A DNA stretch of 36,763 nt from UBA5336 sp039815055 (GCA_039815055.1 JBCCAA010000031.1:1-36763); one strand, 5' to 3'; shown: positions 1-9,472, counted from the first letter of the stretch. Made by a program: numbers and translations. The notes: generated by a model not told the origin, from the letters alone.

Positions 1-1
1 C

Positions 2-1018
2 AAGGTTATGGAACTGGTTGGCCTGTTTGGCGCGGGCGCCGTGGTCAACCACCTTGATATCGCCGCCGCAGATCAGGTTCTGCTGGAAGTGCGCATCGTA
101 GAGATGCAACGCACCTATCTCAAACAGCTGGGAATCTCGACTCAGGGCAACACGCTTTTTGGTGACGCTGAAACGTTTGTGGAAAACGATGTGCTCGTAA
201 CCGATACGACCACCGGCTTTGTTACAGGAACCGAGCAGACGTCAGTGGCCGCCGACCGAACGCTTGATGCGACAGCCGGATTTGCTGGCGCCGCCGCCGA
301 TGGTGGTTTTTCGGGTAGTCTAGGGTATCAGAATTTTGTCGGTTCACTTCTGCAGTCGGAAGTCGGTATCGATCTCAGCGCGCTTGAACGCATTGGCATC
401 GCCCGTACGCTCGCCGAGCCGAACCTCACAGCACTATCGGGCGAACAGGCCACCTTCTTGGCTGGCGGCGAGATACCGGTGCCTACACCGCCAAACGACC
501 AGGGTATCTCTGGTATCGAATATCGCCCCTTCGGCGTGTCCCTCGGCTTTACGCCGGAAGTGCTGTCGGAAAATCGAATTTCGCTCAACATCTCAACCGA
601 AGTGTCCGAGATTGCGGCCCAGGGTGCAGTGAGTGGTGTGCCTGCATTCACCACACGCAACGTCCAGTCCACTGTGGAACTGCCATCAGGCCGTTCGATG
701 ATGCTCGCCGGCCTCATACAGTCGCGGGTGTTCCACCAATTGGACCAGCTGCCAGGACTGAAGAACATTCCAATACTGGGCGCCCTCGCTCAGTCTCGCG
801 AGTTTTCAAACGATGAGACAGAGTTGGTGATCATTGTGACACCGTATTTGGTCCAGCCGTCGCGCAAACAAGACCTGCGCTCACCTGCAGACGGCTTCAG
901 CAGCCCGACCGACCGGGAAGCGCTGCTATTTGGCAAACTGAACCGCATGTACGGCAAAGACGAAGCCGAGCTGACCCCTGAAAACTACAAGGCCCCTGTT
1001 GGGTTTATCGAGGAATAG
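2..1018 (+). CDS. cpaC: CpaC/RcpA-type secretin of the tad pilus, 5' truncated by window edge
   Basis: This is the outer-membrane secretin that forms the channel for the Flp/Tad pilus. The frame is open from base 2, and the first ATG at 8 is probably internal, so the N-terminal signal and N0 domain lie outside the window. What remains is the C-terminal secretin domain: a run reading GIARTLAEPNLTALSGE, then a glycine-rich GGEIPVP segment and a late LPSGRSMMLAGLIQ block typical of the secretin gate and beta-barrel. The protein ends in a short tail after VIIVTPYLVQP, the usual secretin C-terminus. The gene stops 6 bases before the cpaD ATG and heads the visible cpaC-D-E-F-tadB-tadC run. The identity as a secretin is firm; the assignment to Cpa/Rcp rather than another type II/IV secretin rests on its neighbours. 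Confidence 0.93.
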   Translation, partial: KVMELVGLFGAGAVVNHLDIAAADQVLLEVRIVEMQRTYLKQLGISTQGNTLFGDAETFVENDVLVTDTTTGFVTGTEQTSVAADRTLDATAGFAGAAADGGFSGSLGYQNFVGSLLQSEVGIDLSALERIGIARTLAEPNLTALSGEQATFLAGGEIPVPTPPNDQGISGIEYRPFGVSLGFTPEVLSENRISLNISTEVSEIAAQGAVSGVPAFTTRNVQSTVELPSGRSMMLAGLIQSRVFHQLDQLPGLKNIPILGALAQSREFSNDETELVIIVTPYLVQPSRKQDLRSPADGFSSPTDREALLFGKLNRMYGKDEAELTPENYKAPVGFIEE

Positions 1019-1024
1019 GACGTG

Positions 1025-1684
1025 ATGACGACCAGGACCCCCTCCGCCAAGCACATCGCTTTCTTTGCCGTGGCACTCGGACTTGTGACGGCGTGTTCAA
1101 GCCCAATCCCGCGTGCAAACATGGCAGCGCCCGATATTGCCTTGGAAAAAACGCCGCTCGATTTCAATCAGATCCAGGTTCAGGCGTCGACAGAAGTGCT
1201 TGAAATTGTTCTGGCGCCCGGCTCGCACACCCTGACTCATTTCGATGTCGATGCCATCGAGGATTTCGTGACGTCCTACCGCGAGCGTGGCCATGGCCAA
1301 CTTGTGCTGGCGACACCGGAGAACGGCGCAAATGCCAGTCTTTCTCGCACCGCGCTCACCAAGGCGCGGACCCTGGCTTGGTCTGGCGGCGTCTCCTATG
1401 AAGAGATGGAAGAGAAGACCTATGATGCCCGCGGCGCCGATGCGCCGATGCTGCTGGCATTTGATGTTTATGAAGTTATGGCGCCGGAATGCCTGTCGCT
1501 CGCGAATTACGACATGTCCGACATCTCCAGTAACAACGAACCGGCTTATTTCGGTTGCGCCGTGCGCGCCAATATTGCCGCCATGCTTGACGATCCCGGT
1601 GATTTGCTGGGCGAGCGTGAACTGGAGCGCCGCGACCCGCGCCGGGTTTCCCTGATTGCCGAAGCCTATCGGGCTGGCGGCTGA
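1025..1684 (+). CDS. cpaD: CpaD-family pilus assembly lipoprotein
   Basis: This is a small periplasmic or outer-membrane lipoprotein of the Flp/Tad pilus secretin complex, about 219 residues. The N-terminus has a short basic stretch, a hydrophobic core and the lipobox-like LVTAC, so residue 25 or nearby should be the lipidated cysteine. The C-terminal half carries the family features: a segment with CLSLANYDMSD, then a second cysteine in YFGCAVRANIAAM. The two cysteines probably form a disulfide (inference). I chose ATG at 1025 over the adjacent GTG at 1022, because AGGA at 1017-1020 is too close to the GTG. The gene lies directly between cpaC and cpaE, as in Caulobacter-type clusters. Confidence 0.9.
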   Translation: MTTRTPSAKHIAFFAVALGLVTACSSPIPRANMAAPDIALEKTPLDFNQIQVQASTEVLEIVLAPGSHTLTHFDVDAIEDFVTSYRERGHGQLVLATPENGANASLSRTALTKARTLAWSGGVSYEEMEEKTYDARGADAPMLLAFDVYEVMAPECLSLANYDMSDISSNNEPAYFGCAVRANIAAMLDDPGDLLGERELERRDPRRVSLIAEAYRAGG

Positions 1685-1732
1685 GTTTGATGCAACCGGC
1701 CCAGCTGGGCCAGGTGGATGGAGTAAAGTCGT

Positions 1733-3157
1733 ATGGATAAGGACAACGCCCTGTTCGAAGATGATTTCGACTTTGAGTTCGATGACTTCGACGCGCCAGA
1801 AGAGGCTGGCGAGATGGCTGATCCCGTCGACCTTTTGGTTGATGATGACCTGGCTATCGATCTTGATCCGCCGCAGAAACCGCTTGAGCCCGTTGAAGAC
1901 TTTGAGGCCGATGATGATGCAGCGGTCGCAGCCTCGGCCCTGATCGGCGATGAGGTGCCCACGGTGGGTGATCGCCCCATTCCGGCGATCTCCATCCTCG
2001 CCTTCATCGAGAAGGAAGATACCCACCGGTTGATCGAAACTATCGCGTCGGATCGACGCCTTTCCAATGCATCCGTGGAGATATTCCAGGGCGGGTTGGA
2101 CGCTGCGGTGGCGCACCTGGCCGAGAATGCCACGCCAAACCTGCTGATGGTGGAAAGCACATCGCCGGGATCTGAAATGGTCCACGAGATCGACCGGCTG
2201 GCCGAACATTGCGACGAGGACGTCGAAGTGATGGTCATTGGCGCGACCAATGACATCCCGCTTTATCGCCAACTGGTGGCTCGCGGTGTGAGTGAATACC
2301 TCGTCCCCCCAATCCAGCCGGTGCAGGTTATCCGCTCGATCTCTGACCTTTTCACCGATCCTGATGCGCCATTCATGGGCCGCTCGATTGCTGTGGTCGG
2401 CGCCAAGGGCGGCGTGGGTGCCTCCACGATCGCGCACAACCTCGCCTGGTCCATGGCTGAAAATGCGCGGATGAACACAACGCTGGTGGATCTCGACATT
2501 TCCTTCGGCACAACCGCGCTCGATTTCAACGAAGACCCGGCACAAACGGTGATGGATGCGCTGCTCGACCCCGAACGCGCCGACGAATCTGTTGTGTCTC
2601 GCCTGGTCTCCAAAGCGACCGATCGTTTGTCGCTGTTCACCGCGCCCGCTGTCATCGCCGATACCCCGGAGATCGAGCCGGAAGCCTACGCCAAAGTGAT
2701 TGAAACCGTTCGCAAGAACACTCCTTATATTGTTCTCGATCTGCCCCATGCCTGGAATGCCTGGGTGATGGAGACCCTGCTGAACGCCGACGAAGTGGTG
2801 ATTGTCTGTCAGCCCGACCTGGCGTCGCTTCGCAATGGCAAGAACATCATGGATCAGTTGACCAACGCGCGCCCGAATGATGCGCCACCGCGACTTGTGC
2901 TGAACATGGCAGGCGTGCCCAAACGCCCGGAAATTCCGGTGAAGGATTTCGCGCAGGCCATCGGCGTGGAGCCAACAATCGTGCTGCCGTTCGAGCCGCA
3001 CCTGTTCGGCATGGCGTCCAATAACGGTCAGATGATCTCGGAAACTGACCCGGCGGCGAAGCCGTCACTGGCCATCGACCATATGGCTTCCCTGATCACA
3101 GGCCAGAGCGTGGAAACCCGTTCGAAAGGTCTGCTTGCGAAGCTCCTGGGCAAATAA
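1733..3157 (+). CDS. cpaE: CpaE/TadZ pilus assembly ATPase-like localisation protein
   Basis: This is a MinD/ParA-superfamily protein that positions the Tad pilus machine at the cell pole. It is 474 residues. It begins with a very acidic low-complexity region (about residues 1-60, rich in Asp and Glu). A receiver-like domain without an obvious phosphorylation triad follows at about 85-205, and then the ParA/MinD ATPase domain begins. The deviant Walker A is KGGVGAST at 225-232, and an LVDLDISFGTTALDF segment follows as the switch/Walker A' region. GGAG at 1720-1723 provides a ribosome site for ATG 1733. The stop is 14 bases before cpaF. The N-terminal receiver-like fold is characteristic of the CpaE/TadZ family. 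Confidence 0.93.
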   Translation: MDKDNALFEDDFDFEFDDFDAPEEAGEMADPVDLLVDDDLAIDLDPPQKPLEPVEDFEADDDAAVAASALIGDEVPTVGDRPIPAISILAFIEKEDTHRLIETIASDRRLSNASVEIFQGGLDAAVAHLAENATPNLLMVESTSPGSEMVHEIDRLAEHCDEDVEVMVIGATNDIPLYRQLVARGVSEYLVPPIQPVQVIRSISDLFTDPDAPFMGRSIAVVGAKGGVGASTIAHNLAWSMAENARMNTTLVDLDISFGTTALDFNEDPAQTVMDALLDPERADESVVSRLVSKATDRLSLFTAPAVIADTPEIEPEAYAKVIETVRKNTPYIVLDLPHAWNAWVMETLLNADEVVIVCQPDLASLRNGKNIMDQLTNARPNDAPPRLVLNMAGVPKRPEIPVKDFAQAIGVEPTIVLPFEPHLFGMASNNGQMISETDPAAKPSLAIDHMASLITGQSVETRSKGLLAKLLGK

Positions 3158-3171
3158 GGAGCGGCTGAGAC

Positions 3172-4635
3172 ATGGGATTTGGCAAGAAACCTGGCGGTGG
3201 CGGAACAATCACCGCGCCGCGTCCGACACCGGCGGCCCCAAAGCCGACGGCCAAACCCGCAGCATCCAAGCCTGAAGTGACCAAAGCTGAGAAGCCCAAA
3301 GCCGTCGTCAAACCGAAACCCAAGCCGGCGCCGGAAAAGGAACCGATCCGCGCCGATGAGCGTTCGGAGGCCTATTACGCCACCAAGATGACCGTGTTCA
3401 ACGCGCTGATCGATACAATTGATCTTGCGCAACTGGCCCAATTGGACGCCGAGAGCGCGCGCGAAGAGATCCGCGACATTGTTGTCGAAATCGTCGCGAT
3501 CAAGAATGTTGTTATGTCGATTACCGAGCAGGAACAGTTGCTCGATGATATCTGTAATGATGTGCTTGGCTACGGCCCGCTGGAGCCCTTGTTGGCCCGC
3601 GATGACATTGCTGACATCATGGTGAACGGTGCTGACACGACCTATATTGAGGTTAGCGGCAAGATTGAGCGCACCAATATTCGCTTCCGCGACAATGCCC
3701 AGCTGATGAATATCTGCCAGCGCATCGTGTCCCAGGTGGGCCGGCGCGTAGACGAAAGCTCACCCATTTGTGACGCGCGTCTTCTGGATGGCTCACGTGT
3801 GAACGTGATTGCGCCGCCTCTGGCGATTGACGGCCCAACACTCACCATTCGTAAGTTTAAGAAGGACAAGCTGCGCCTTCAGGATCTGGTGAATTTCGGG
3901 TCTATCTCACCGGCTGGCGCGGAAGTGCTCCGCATTATTGGTCACTCGCGGTGTAACATCCTGATTTCTGGCGGTACGGGTTCGGGCAAAACGACCCTGC
4001 TCAACTGTCTGACCGGTTTCATCGAGCCCGGCGAGCGTGTCATCACCTGCGAAGATAGCGCCGAGCTTCAGCTGCAACAGCCCCATGTGGTTCGCCTGGA
4101 AACGCGCCCGCCAAACATTGAAGGCTCCGGCGAAGTAACCATGCGCGACCTGGTGAAGAACTGCCTGCGGATGCGTCCGGAACGCATCATCGTGGGTGAG
4201 GTTCGTGGCCCCGAAGCCTTTGACTTGTTGCAGGCCATGAACACTGGCCACGATGGCTCAATGGGGACGCTGCACGCCAACTCGCCTCGCGAGGGGCTGA
4301 GCCGTGTGGAATCCATGATCACGATGGGCGGGTTCTCGCTGCCGGCCAAAACCATCCGCGAGATGATTGTCGGCTCAATTGACATTGTTGTTCAGGCTTC
4401 GCGCCTGCGCGACGGCTCTCGGAAAATCATGAATGTGACCGAAGTGATGGGCCTGGAAGGCGACACCATCATTCTCCAGGACGTTCTGAAATACGAACTC
4501 GACGGCGAAGACTCCAATGGCAAGGTCAAGGGTGCCCACCGCGGCACCGGGATTGGCCGTCCGCGCTTCTGGGAGCGAGCGTCTTATTACGGCCTGGAAA
4601 AAGACCTCGCCACAGCACTCGACAATCTGGAATAG
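3172..4635 (+). CDS. cpaF: CpaF/TadA secretion ATPase
   Basis: This is the hexameric type II/IV secretion ATPase that powers Flp pilus assembly and retraction at the inner membrane. It has 487 residues. The first 60 residues are a Pro/Ala/Lys-rich linker, then an N-terminal helical domain. The ATPase core follows with Walker A GGTGSGKTT at 267-275, an Asp box (CEDSAELQL), Walker B (RIIVGEVRGPEAFDLLQAMN) and a His box (GSMGTLHANSPREGLSR). These motifs match the CpaF/TadA branch of the PulE-VirB11 superfamily. An AAGGAG ribosome site sits just upstream, overlapping the cpaE stop. Length and motif order are normal. Confidence 0.96.
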   Translation: MGFGKKPGGGGTITAPRPTPAAPKPTAKPAASKPEVTKAEKPKAVVKPKPKPAPEKEPIRADERSEAYYATKMTVFNALIDTIDLAQLAQLDAESAREEIRDIVVEIVAIKNVVMSITEQEQLLDDICNDVLGYGPLEPLLARDDIADIMVNGADTTYIEVSGKIERTNIRFRDNAQLMNICQRIVSQVGRRVDESSPICDARLLDGSRVNVIAPPLAIDGPTLTIRKFKKDKLRLQDLVNFGSISPAGAEVLRIIGHSRCNILISGGTGSGKTTLLNCLTGFIEPGERVITCEDSAELQLQQPHVVRLETRPPNIEGSGEVTMRDLVKNCLRMRPERIIVGEVRGPEAFDLLQAMNTGHDGSMGTLHANSPREGLSRVESMITMGGFSLPAKTIREMIVGSIDIVVQASRLRDGSRKIMNVTEVMGLEGDTIILQDVLKYELDGEDSNGKVKGAHRGTGIGRPRFWERASYYGLEKDLATALDNLE

Positions 4636-4641
4636 CGCGCC

Positions 4642-5664
4642 ATGAACAATGATCTGCTCATTTTTGGCGTTGCGGGCCTCGCGTTTCTGGCGATCGCCGG
4701 TCTTGGTCTGGCATTCGCCGGAGGGTCAGGCGAAGCCGCCGCCAAACGTGCCAAACAGATTGGTGCAGGCGAAAAGACGACCGGTGGGCGAAAGCGCGAC
4801 GAAAATAGCCAGCGCCGACGCCAGACCCAACAGATGCTGGCCAATCTGCGGTCCGAAAACGAAACCAAGCGCAAATCAATCATGCCGCGCGATATTGCCA
4901 CGCGTCTGCGCCAGGCGGGTCTTGATATTCCGGTCACAACGTTCTGGATCGCTTCTGCAATTCTCGGCGTGGGCCTGGCGGTCGGTGCGTTTCTATCCGG
5001 CGCCGATGGATTTGCCCTGTTCGGATTTGAGTTCCGGTCTCGCCCCGTTGTTATTCTGGCGGCGGCATTTGCGGGTGGTTTGGGCGTGCCACGCTGGGTG
5101 CTCGGCGTCATGGCCAAAATGCGCAATGCCAAGCTGACCAATCAGTTCGCCGACGCCATCGATATCATTGTGCGTGGTGTAAAATCTGGTCTGCCCCTGA
5201 ACGAGTGTTTGCAGATTATTGCGCGCGAAAGTCCGCAGCCGCTGTCTGGCGAATTCCAGCAACTGGCTGACAATCTGAAGATGGGTAATACTGTCGAGCA
5301 AGCCTTGTCGAAATTCTATCAGCGCGTACCGCTGTCCGAGGTGAACTTTTTCGTCATTGTGCTGAATATTCAGTCCAAAGCGGGTGGTAATCTGTCGGAA
5401 GCATTGGGCAACCTGTCGGCGATCATCCGTTCACGGAAAATGATGCGGGAGAAGGTGAAAGCGATGTCGTCTGAGGCCAAGGCCTCTGCGTTCATCATCG
5501 GCTCGCTGCCATTCGCTGTGGGCAGCATGGTCTACCTAACCACGCCTGACTACATCATGGAGTTGTTCATCAAGCCGCTTGGACACTCGATCTTGGCGAT
5601 GGCAGCCTTCTTTATGTTCATGGGCATCATGGTGATGCGGAACATGATCAACTTCGATATGTAG
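4642..5664 (+). CDS. tadB: TadB (CpaG) inner-membrane platform protein
   Basis: This is one of two paralogous type II secretion F-like platform proteins of the Tad pilus. It has 340 residues. There is one N-terminal membrane segment (about 4-26), a cytoplasmic basic stretch, two membrane segments at about 92-114 and 128-150, a T2SSF helical domain (about 165-285) and two C-terminal membrane segments. Characteristic text includes the GVKSGLPLNECLQIIA and NLSEALGNLSAIIR segments of T2SSF domains. It starts 6 bases after the cpaF stop and ends 10 bases before tadC. In Caulobacter naming it would be cpaG. Confidence 0.93.
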   Translation: MNNDLLIFGVAGLAFLAIAGLGLAFAGGSGEAAAKRAKQIGAGEKTTGGRKRDENSQRRRQTQQMLANLRSENETKRKSIMPRDIATRLRQAGLDIPVTTFWIASAILGVGLAVGAFLSGADGFALFGFEFRSRPVVILAAAFAGGLGVPRWVLGVMAKMRNAKLTNQFADAIDIIVRGVKSGLPLNECLQIIARESPQPLSGEFQQLADNLKMGNTVEQALSKFYQRVPLSEVNFFVIVLNIQSKAGGNLSEALGNLSAIIRSRKMMREKVKAMSSEAKASAFIIGSLPFAVGSMVYLTTPDYIMELFIKPLGHSILAMAAFFMFMGIMVMRNMINFDM

Positions 5665-5674
5665 GAGGCGGACA

Positions 5675-6640
5675 GTGGAATCCTTTGCTGAGAATTATCT
5701 GAACGTCCCCACCATGGCCTCGGTTCTGGCTGCGCTGGCGATGTTCATGACCATCCTGTCGCTGACGATGCCAATCTTGAAGGGCGACAAGCTGGAGACC
5801 CGGCTGAAGGCGGTCACAGAACAGCGCGAACGCTTGCGGCGCCAATCGCGCGCGGCCATTGAGAATGGCGGCTCCATTCGCCGCGAAGCCAAGGGTTTTA
5901 CCGCTGAGCTCACCAAGAAACTCAACCTGGCCACTGTGCTGGAAGACGAAAACATCGAAGCAAAGCTGGCCCAGGCGGGGTTGCGTGGCCCCAAACCGAT
6001 TGCGATGTTTTACTTCTTCCGCTTTGCCATGCCGTTCGTCGGCGCCGTGGCGGCGTTTGTCTATATCTTCTTTGTGAATGACCTCGGCCTGGCGCCGATG
6101 CAGAAATATGCTGCTGTGCTGTTTGGCGCAGGGGCGGGTTTTTACGTGCCCAACCTGTATGTCTCGAACCTTGCACAGAACCGTCAGGCCTCGATCATGA
6201 AAGCGTTTCCCGACGCACTCGACATGCTGCTGATCTGTGTTGAGTCTGGTATGTCGATTGAAATGGCCTTCGGCAAAGTGGGCTCTGAAGTGGGGTCCGC
6301 GTCGGCCGAACTGGCCGAGGAATTGACGCTGACCACGGCTGAACTGTCTTACCTTCCCGAACGGCGTATGGCGTATGAAAACCTGCACAAGCGAACCGGC
6401 CATGAGGGCGTGAAATCGGTTTGTATGGCGCTGATCCAGGGTGAGCGGTACGGTACGCCACTGGGCGACGCACTGCGCACCATGGCCAAGGAAAACCGTG
6501 ACATGCGCATGTCCGAAGCTGAGAAGAAAGCCGCCGCCCTGCCGGCCAAGCTCACCGTTCCAATGATCCTGTTTTTCCTACCGGTGCTTTTTATGGTTGT
6601 GCTTGGACCAGCCTTCATCAAGTTCCAGGAAATGGGCTAG
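5675..6640 (+). CDS. tadC: TadC (CpaH) inner-membrane platform protein
   Basis: This is the second T2SSF-domain platform protein of the Tad pilus, 321 residues. It starts with GTG, preceded by an excellent AGGAGG at 5663-5668. A membrane segment near residues 8-30 is followed by a charged cytoplasmic stretch, two membrane segments around 110-165, the T2SSF domain (DALDMLLICVESGMSIEMAF through PLGDALRTMAKENRDMR), and a final membrane segment ending in GPAFIKFQEMG. The spacing of 10 bases from tadB implies co-translation. No further tad gene (tadD, tadE/F) follows, so the visible operon ends here. Confidence 0.92.
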   Translation: MESFAENYLNVPTMASVLAALAMFMTILSLTMPILKGDKLETRLKAVTEQRERLRRQSRAAIENGGSIRREAKGFTAELTKKLNLATVLEDENIEAKLAQAGLRGPKPIAMFYFFRFAMPFVGAVAAFVYIFFVNDLGLAPMQKYAAVLFGAGAGFYVPNLYVSNLAQNRQASIMKAFPDALDMLLICVESGMSIEMAFGKVGSEVGSASAELAEELTLTTAELSYLPERRMAYENLHKRTGHEGVKSVCMALIQGERYGTPLGDALRTMAKENRDMRMSEAEKKAAALPAKLTVPMILFFLPVLFMVVLGPAFIKFQEMG

Positions 6641-6836
6641 TCTCAGGCTGCCCCCTAATCCCGCTATGGCGCTAAACGGGCGCCAAATCATGCTGCGCCG
6701 CAGATGAAGCTGCGGCGTGCGGGTCCCCGCAGCGCGATCCACGCCTCACTTTAACGTTTCCGTCTGGTCATGTGGATGCCGGTGGTGCAATGACTGTCAC
6801 ATACACACGACTGCAGCATCGATTTCGGGGTTCACT
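6641..6836. other. intergenic region between tadC and the metalloprotease with tandem GC-rich hairpins
   Basis: These 196 bases hold no convincing gene. CGCCGCAG at 6696-6703 and CTGCGGCG at 6710-6717 form a perfect 8-bp stem with a 6-base loop. It is followed directly by a tight TGCGGG/CCCGCA repeat at 6718-6731. Neither is followed by a T-run, so if they end the tad operon transcript they are not a canonical intrinsic terminator. Confidence 0.5.
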
Positions 6837-9398
6837 ATGCGTCTGCTCACAGCAATTCTTCTCTATTTTGCGCTCACAGCGTTCAGTTTCACGCCGTTTG
6901 CATTGGCCCAGGACGCCGAGGATGAAGAAGAGGAAGACGAAACCGTTTACCTGGCTGAGTATGTGGAAGACTTCGAATTAACGGATGGCTTGTTCCCACT
7001 TTACCAGGACCCTGAAACCGGCAGTCTTTATATGGGCGTCGGTGTCGACCAGCTCGACGAGGAGTTCATTTACTTCCTTTACACCGAGAACGGTCCTGTC
7101 GAGGCGGGTCACTTCCGCGGCCAGTTCCGCGACAATCGAGTGATTGCGTTCCGCCAGCATTTTGATCGGGTCGAAATCGAAGCCATCAATACGAACTTCT
7201 ATTTCGATGAAGGCTCTGCCCTGTCGCGATCTGCCGACGCCAACATTGCCCGCGCGCCCATCGCAAACGTGCCGGTTGTTGCCGAAAGTGAAGATGGTGA
7301 CACGCTTCTGATTTCCGCTGACAAATTCCTGAAAAGCGAAGCCTTGCACCAGGTCACGCCCTGGCGTTCGCCCGATACACCTCCCGGGGCGGTCTTCTCC
7401 CTCGGCAGTCTTTCGTCCGACAAGACACGTGTGACGGAGTTTTCGAACTTTCCTGAAAACACCGATATCCGCGTGGAATATGTCTACGACAATCCGTCGC
7501 CAATGAATTACGGCCGGGCCGATATCACCGACGCACGGTCGGTCGCGATCAAGGTGCAGCATTCTTTCCTGGAAATGCCGGAGCCCGGGTTTGAGCCGCG
7601 CGCGGATGATTTCCGAGTCGGCTATTTTACCGATCAGTCGACCGATCTGACGTCGCATTCGTACACGCCCTTTAAGGACGCGATCAATCGCTGGCGGCTG
7701 GTCAAAAAGGACCCGGCCGCGGCGATGTCTGATCCCGTCGAGCCGATTGTCTTCTGGATCGAGAACACCACGCCGGAAAATCTACGCGATACGATCCGTG
7801 AAGCTGGACTGGCCTGGAACGTGGCTTTTGAAGCGGCGGGCATTTCGAACGCCATTGAGATTAAGGTGCAACCCGATGATGCCGAGTGGGATGCCGGCGA
7901 TATCCGCTACAATGTGATGCGCTGGACGTCGTCTCCAAACCCGCCCTTTGGCGGCTATGGCCCCAGCTTTACCAATCCGCGTACGGGCGAGATTCTGGGC
8001 GCCGACATCATGCTGGAGTACATTTTCCTGACCAATAGGATGCGCTACGCCGAAATCTATGACACTGCCGGTCTACCCTCCTTCAGCGAGGCCACACCGG
8101 CCCATTCCCACGGCCCGCATTGCGATTTCGCCAGCCATCTCCAGACTGAAATGATGACCGCCCGCGCTGTGTTGACCGCGCAAAGGGCCGGTCGTGAAGA
8201 ACAAGAAGAACTGGTCCGTCAGGAGCTGTTCTATCTCGTCATCCATGAAATTGGCCACACGCTGGGCCTCACCCACAATATGCGCTCTTCCCATTCGGTG
8301 ACGCTTGCCGATCTTCAGTCAACGGATGTGAACCCGGTCAATTCGGTCATGGATTATCCAGCTGTCAACCTGGCTGGAGAGGGCGAAAACCAGGGCCTTT
8401 ATGCATTGATGACGCCTGCGGCGTATGACATCTGGGCTATCCAGTATGGCTATGCGCCCGAGGACGCCGATCTGGACGCCATCCTGGCCCGGTCTACAGA
8501 GCCGCAACTGGTTTATGGCAATGATGCGGACGATATGCGTGCGCCCGGACGTCATGTGGACCCGCGCGTGATGATCAATGATCTGTCTGATGATCCCATC
8601 GGCTGGGCGGATGGCCGTGTGGATTTGATCGAAGCGACACTGGCCCTGTTGCCGGAGCGTATGTTGGAAGAGGGCGGTGCCTACCAGCCGCTATACAACA
8701 GCTATATGGCGTTGACCGGACAGCGCGCTGGGGCCGCCAATGTGGCCTCGCGCTGGATTGGGGGCGTCTACAACAATCGCGCGGCGGTGGGCCAACCGGG
8801 GGCGGATCGCCCTCTGGTACCTGTGCCCGTTGAAGAGCAGCGCCGGGCGCTTGCTTTGCTGAACCGAACTGCCTTCGCGCCGGATGCCTTCAGCGCTGGC
8901 GAAGAGATGCTGGACCTCCTTCAGGTTCAGCGCCGCGGGTTTAATGTCTATGGTATCAACGCCGATCCAAAGCCCCATGCCCGGGCCTTGCGCGTTCAGC
9001 GCCGACTTTTGGACCACCTGCTGCACCCGAATGTCCTCGCGCGGCTCACCGATTCGCGCCGGTATGGAGGTGAGTATCCGGTGGGCACCTACATGTTGGA
9101 ATTGACCGATGTGATGTTCGCGGCGGATGCGCGTACGGCGGTGAACACTTATCGCCAAAACCTGCAGATTGAATATGTGCACCGTCTGATCCGCGTTGCG
9201 TCCGGCCAGGGTGGCGGGGCAGTCGCGACTCCTTCGGGACGGCAAGGCCTGCCAAACTACGACTACATCTCCCGGACGGCCGCTCTTGCCAGCCTGGAAG
9301 AGGTCAAGGATGTGGTGCGTCGGCGAACATCTGATTCCGAGACACGTGCACATCGCGAGCACATCAAGGAATTGATCGAAGTGTTTGAGCGGCGCTAA
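6837..9398 (+). CDS. secreted zinc-dependent metalloprotease (DUF5117/DUF4953-like)
   Basis: This is a probable exported zinc metalloprotease of about 853 residues. I chose ATG 6837, preceded by GGGG at 6827-6830, because it opens onto a classical signal peptide (MRLLTAILLYFALTAF...) ending near FALAQD. A strikingly acidic stretch (AEDEEEEDE) follows. The catalytic motif HEIGHTLGLTH (HEXXHXXGXXH) is at residues 470-480, and a downstream SVMDYP segment matches the Met-turn found in metzincins. An N-terminal domain with LFPLYQDPETGSLYM, the catalytic domain and a helical C-terminal domain fit the large zinc-dependent metalloprotease family common in Alphaproteobacteria and Bacteroidetes. The substrate is unknown. 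An intrinsic terminator follows at 9442-9472. Upstream in-frame codons reach 6717, but they would put the signal peptide inside the protein. Confidence 0.88.
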   Translation: MRLLTAILLYFALTAFSFTPFALAQDAEDEEEEDETVYLAEYVEDFELTDGLFPLYQDPETGSLYMGVGVDQLDEEFIYFLYTENGPVEAGHFRGQFRDNRVIAFRQHFDRVEIEAINTNFYFDEGSALSRSADANIARAPIANVPVVAESEDGDTLLISADKFLKSEALHQVTPWRSPDTPPGAVFSLGSLSSDKTRVTEFSNFPENTDIRVEYVYDNPSPMNYGRADITDARSVAIKVQHSFLEMPEPGFEPRADDFRVGYFTDQSTDLTSHSYTPFKDAINRWRLVKKDPAAAMSDPVEPIVFWIENTTPENLRDTIREAGLAWNVAFEAAGISNAIEIKVQPDDAEWDAGDIRYNVMRWTSSPNPPFGGYGPSFTNPRTGEILGADIMLEYIFLTNRMRYAEIYDTAGLPSFSEATPAHSHGPHCDFASHLQTEMMTARAVLTAQRAGREEQEELVRQELFYLVIHEIGHTLGLTHNMRSSHSVTLADLQSTDVNPVNSVMDYPAVNLAGEGENQGLYALMTPAAYDIWAIQYGYAPEDADLDAILARSTEPQLVYGNDADDMRAPGRHVDPRVMINDLSDDPIGWADGRVDLIEATLALLPERMLEEGGAYQPLYNSYMALTGQRAGAANVASRWIGGVYNNRAAVGQPGADRPLVPVPVEEQRRALALLNRTAFAPDAFSAGEEMLDLLQVQRRGFNVYGINADPKPHARALRVQRRLLDHLLHPNVLARLTDSRRYGGEYPVGTYMLELTDVMFAADARTAVNTYRQNLQIEYVHRLIRVASGQGGGAVATPSGRQGLPNYDYISRTAALASLEEVKDVVRRRTSDSETRAHREHIKELIEVFERR

Positions 9399-9441
9399 AA
9401 ACCAGCATTGGTGGGCAAAGAACCATCTGCCAGACAGAAAG

Positions 9442-9472
9442 AAACGCCACTGGACAGGTCCGGTGGCGTTTT
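9442..9472. terminator. intrinsic terminator, possibly bidirectional, between metalloprotease and chrR-like gene
   Basis: AAACGCCAC at 9442-9450 pairs perfectly with GTGGCGTTT at 9463-9471. An inner GGA/TCC pair sits in the loop region, and the plus strand continues with T residues. On the minus strand the stem is followed by a TTTCTTTC-like tract. It is placed to end both the metalloprotease transcript and the opposing chrR-like transcript. Confidence 0.8.

Noticed and set aside
1097..3001. Very long minus-strand open frame (634 codons) opposite cpaD and cpaE
   Set aside because: It is the mirror of GC-rich coding sequence; its product is His/Arg-rich with no recognisable domain, while cpaD and cpaE on the plus strand are clear family members.
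6717..6836. N-terminal extension of the metalloprotease
   Set aside because: It would bury the signal peptide and overlaps the tandem hairpins.
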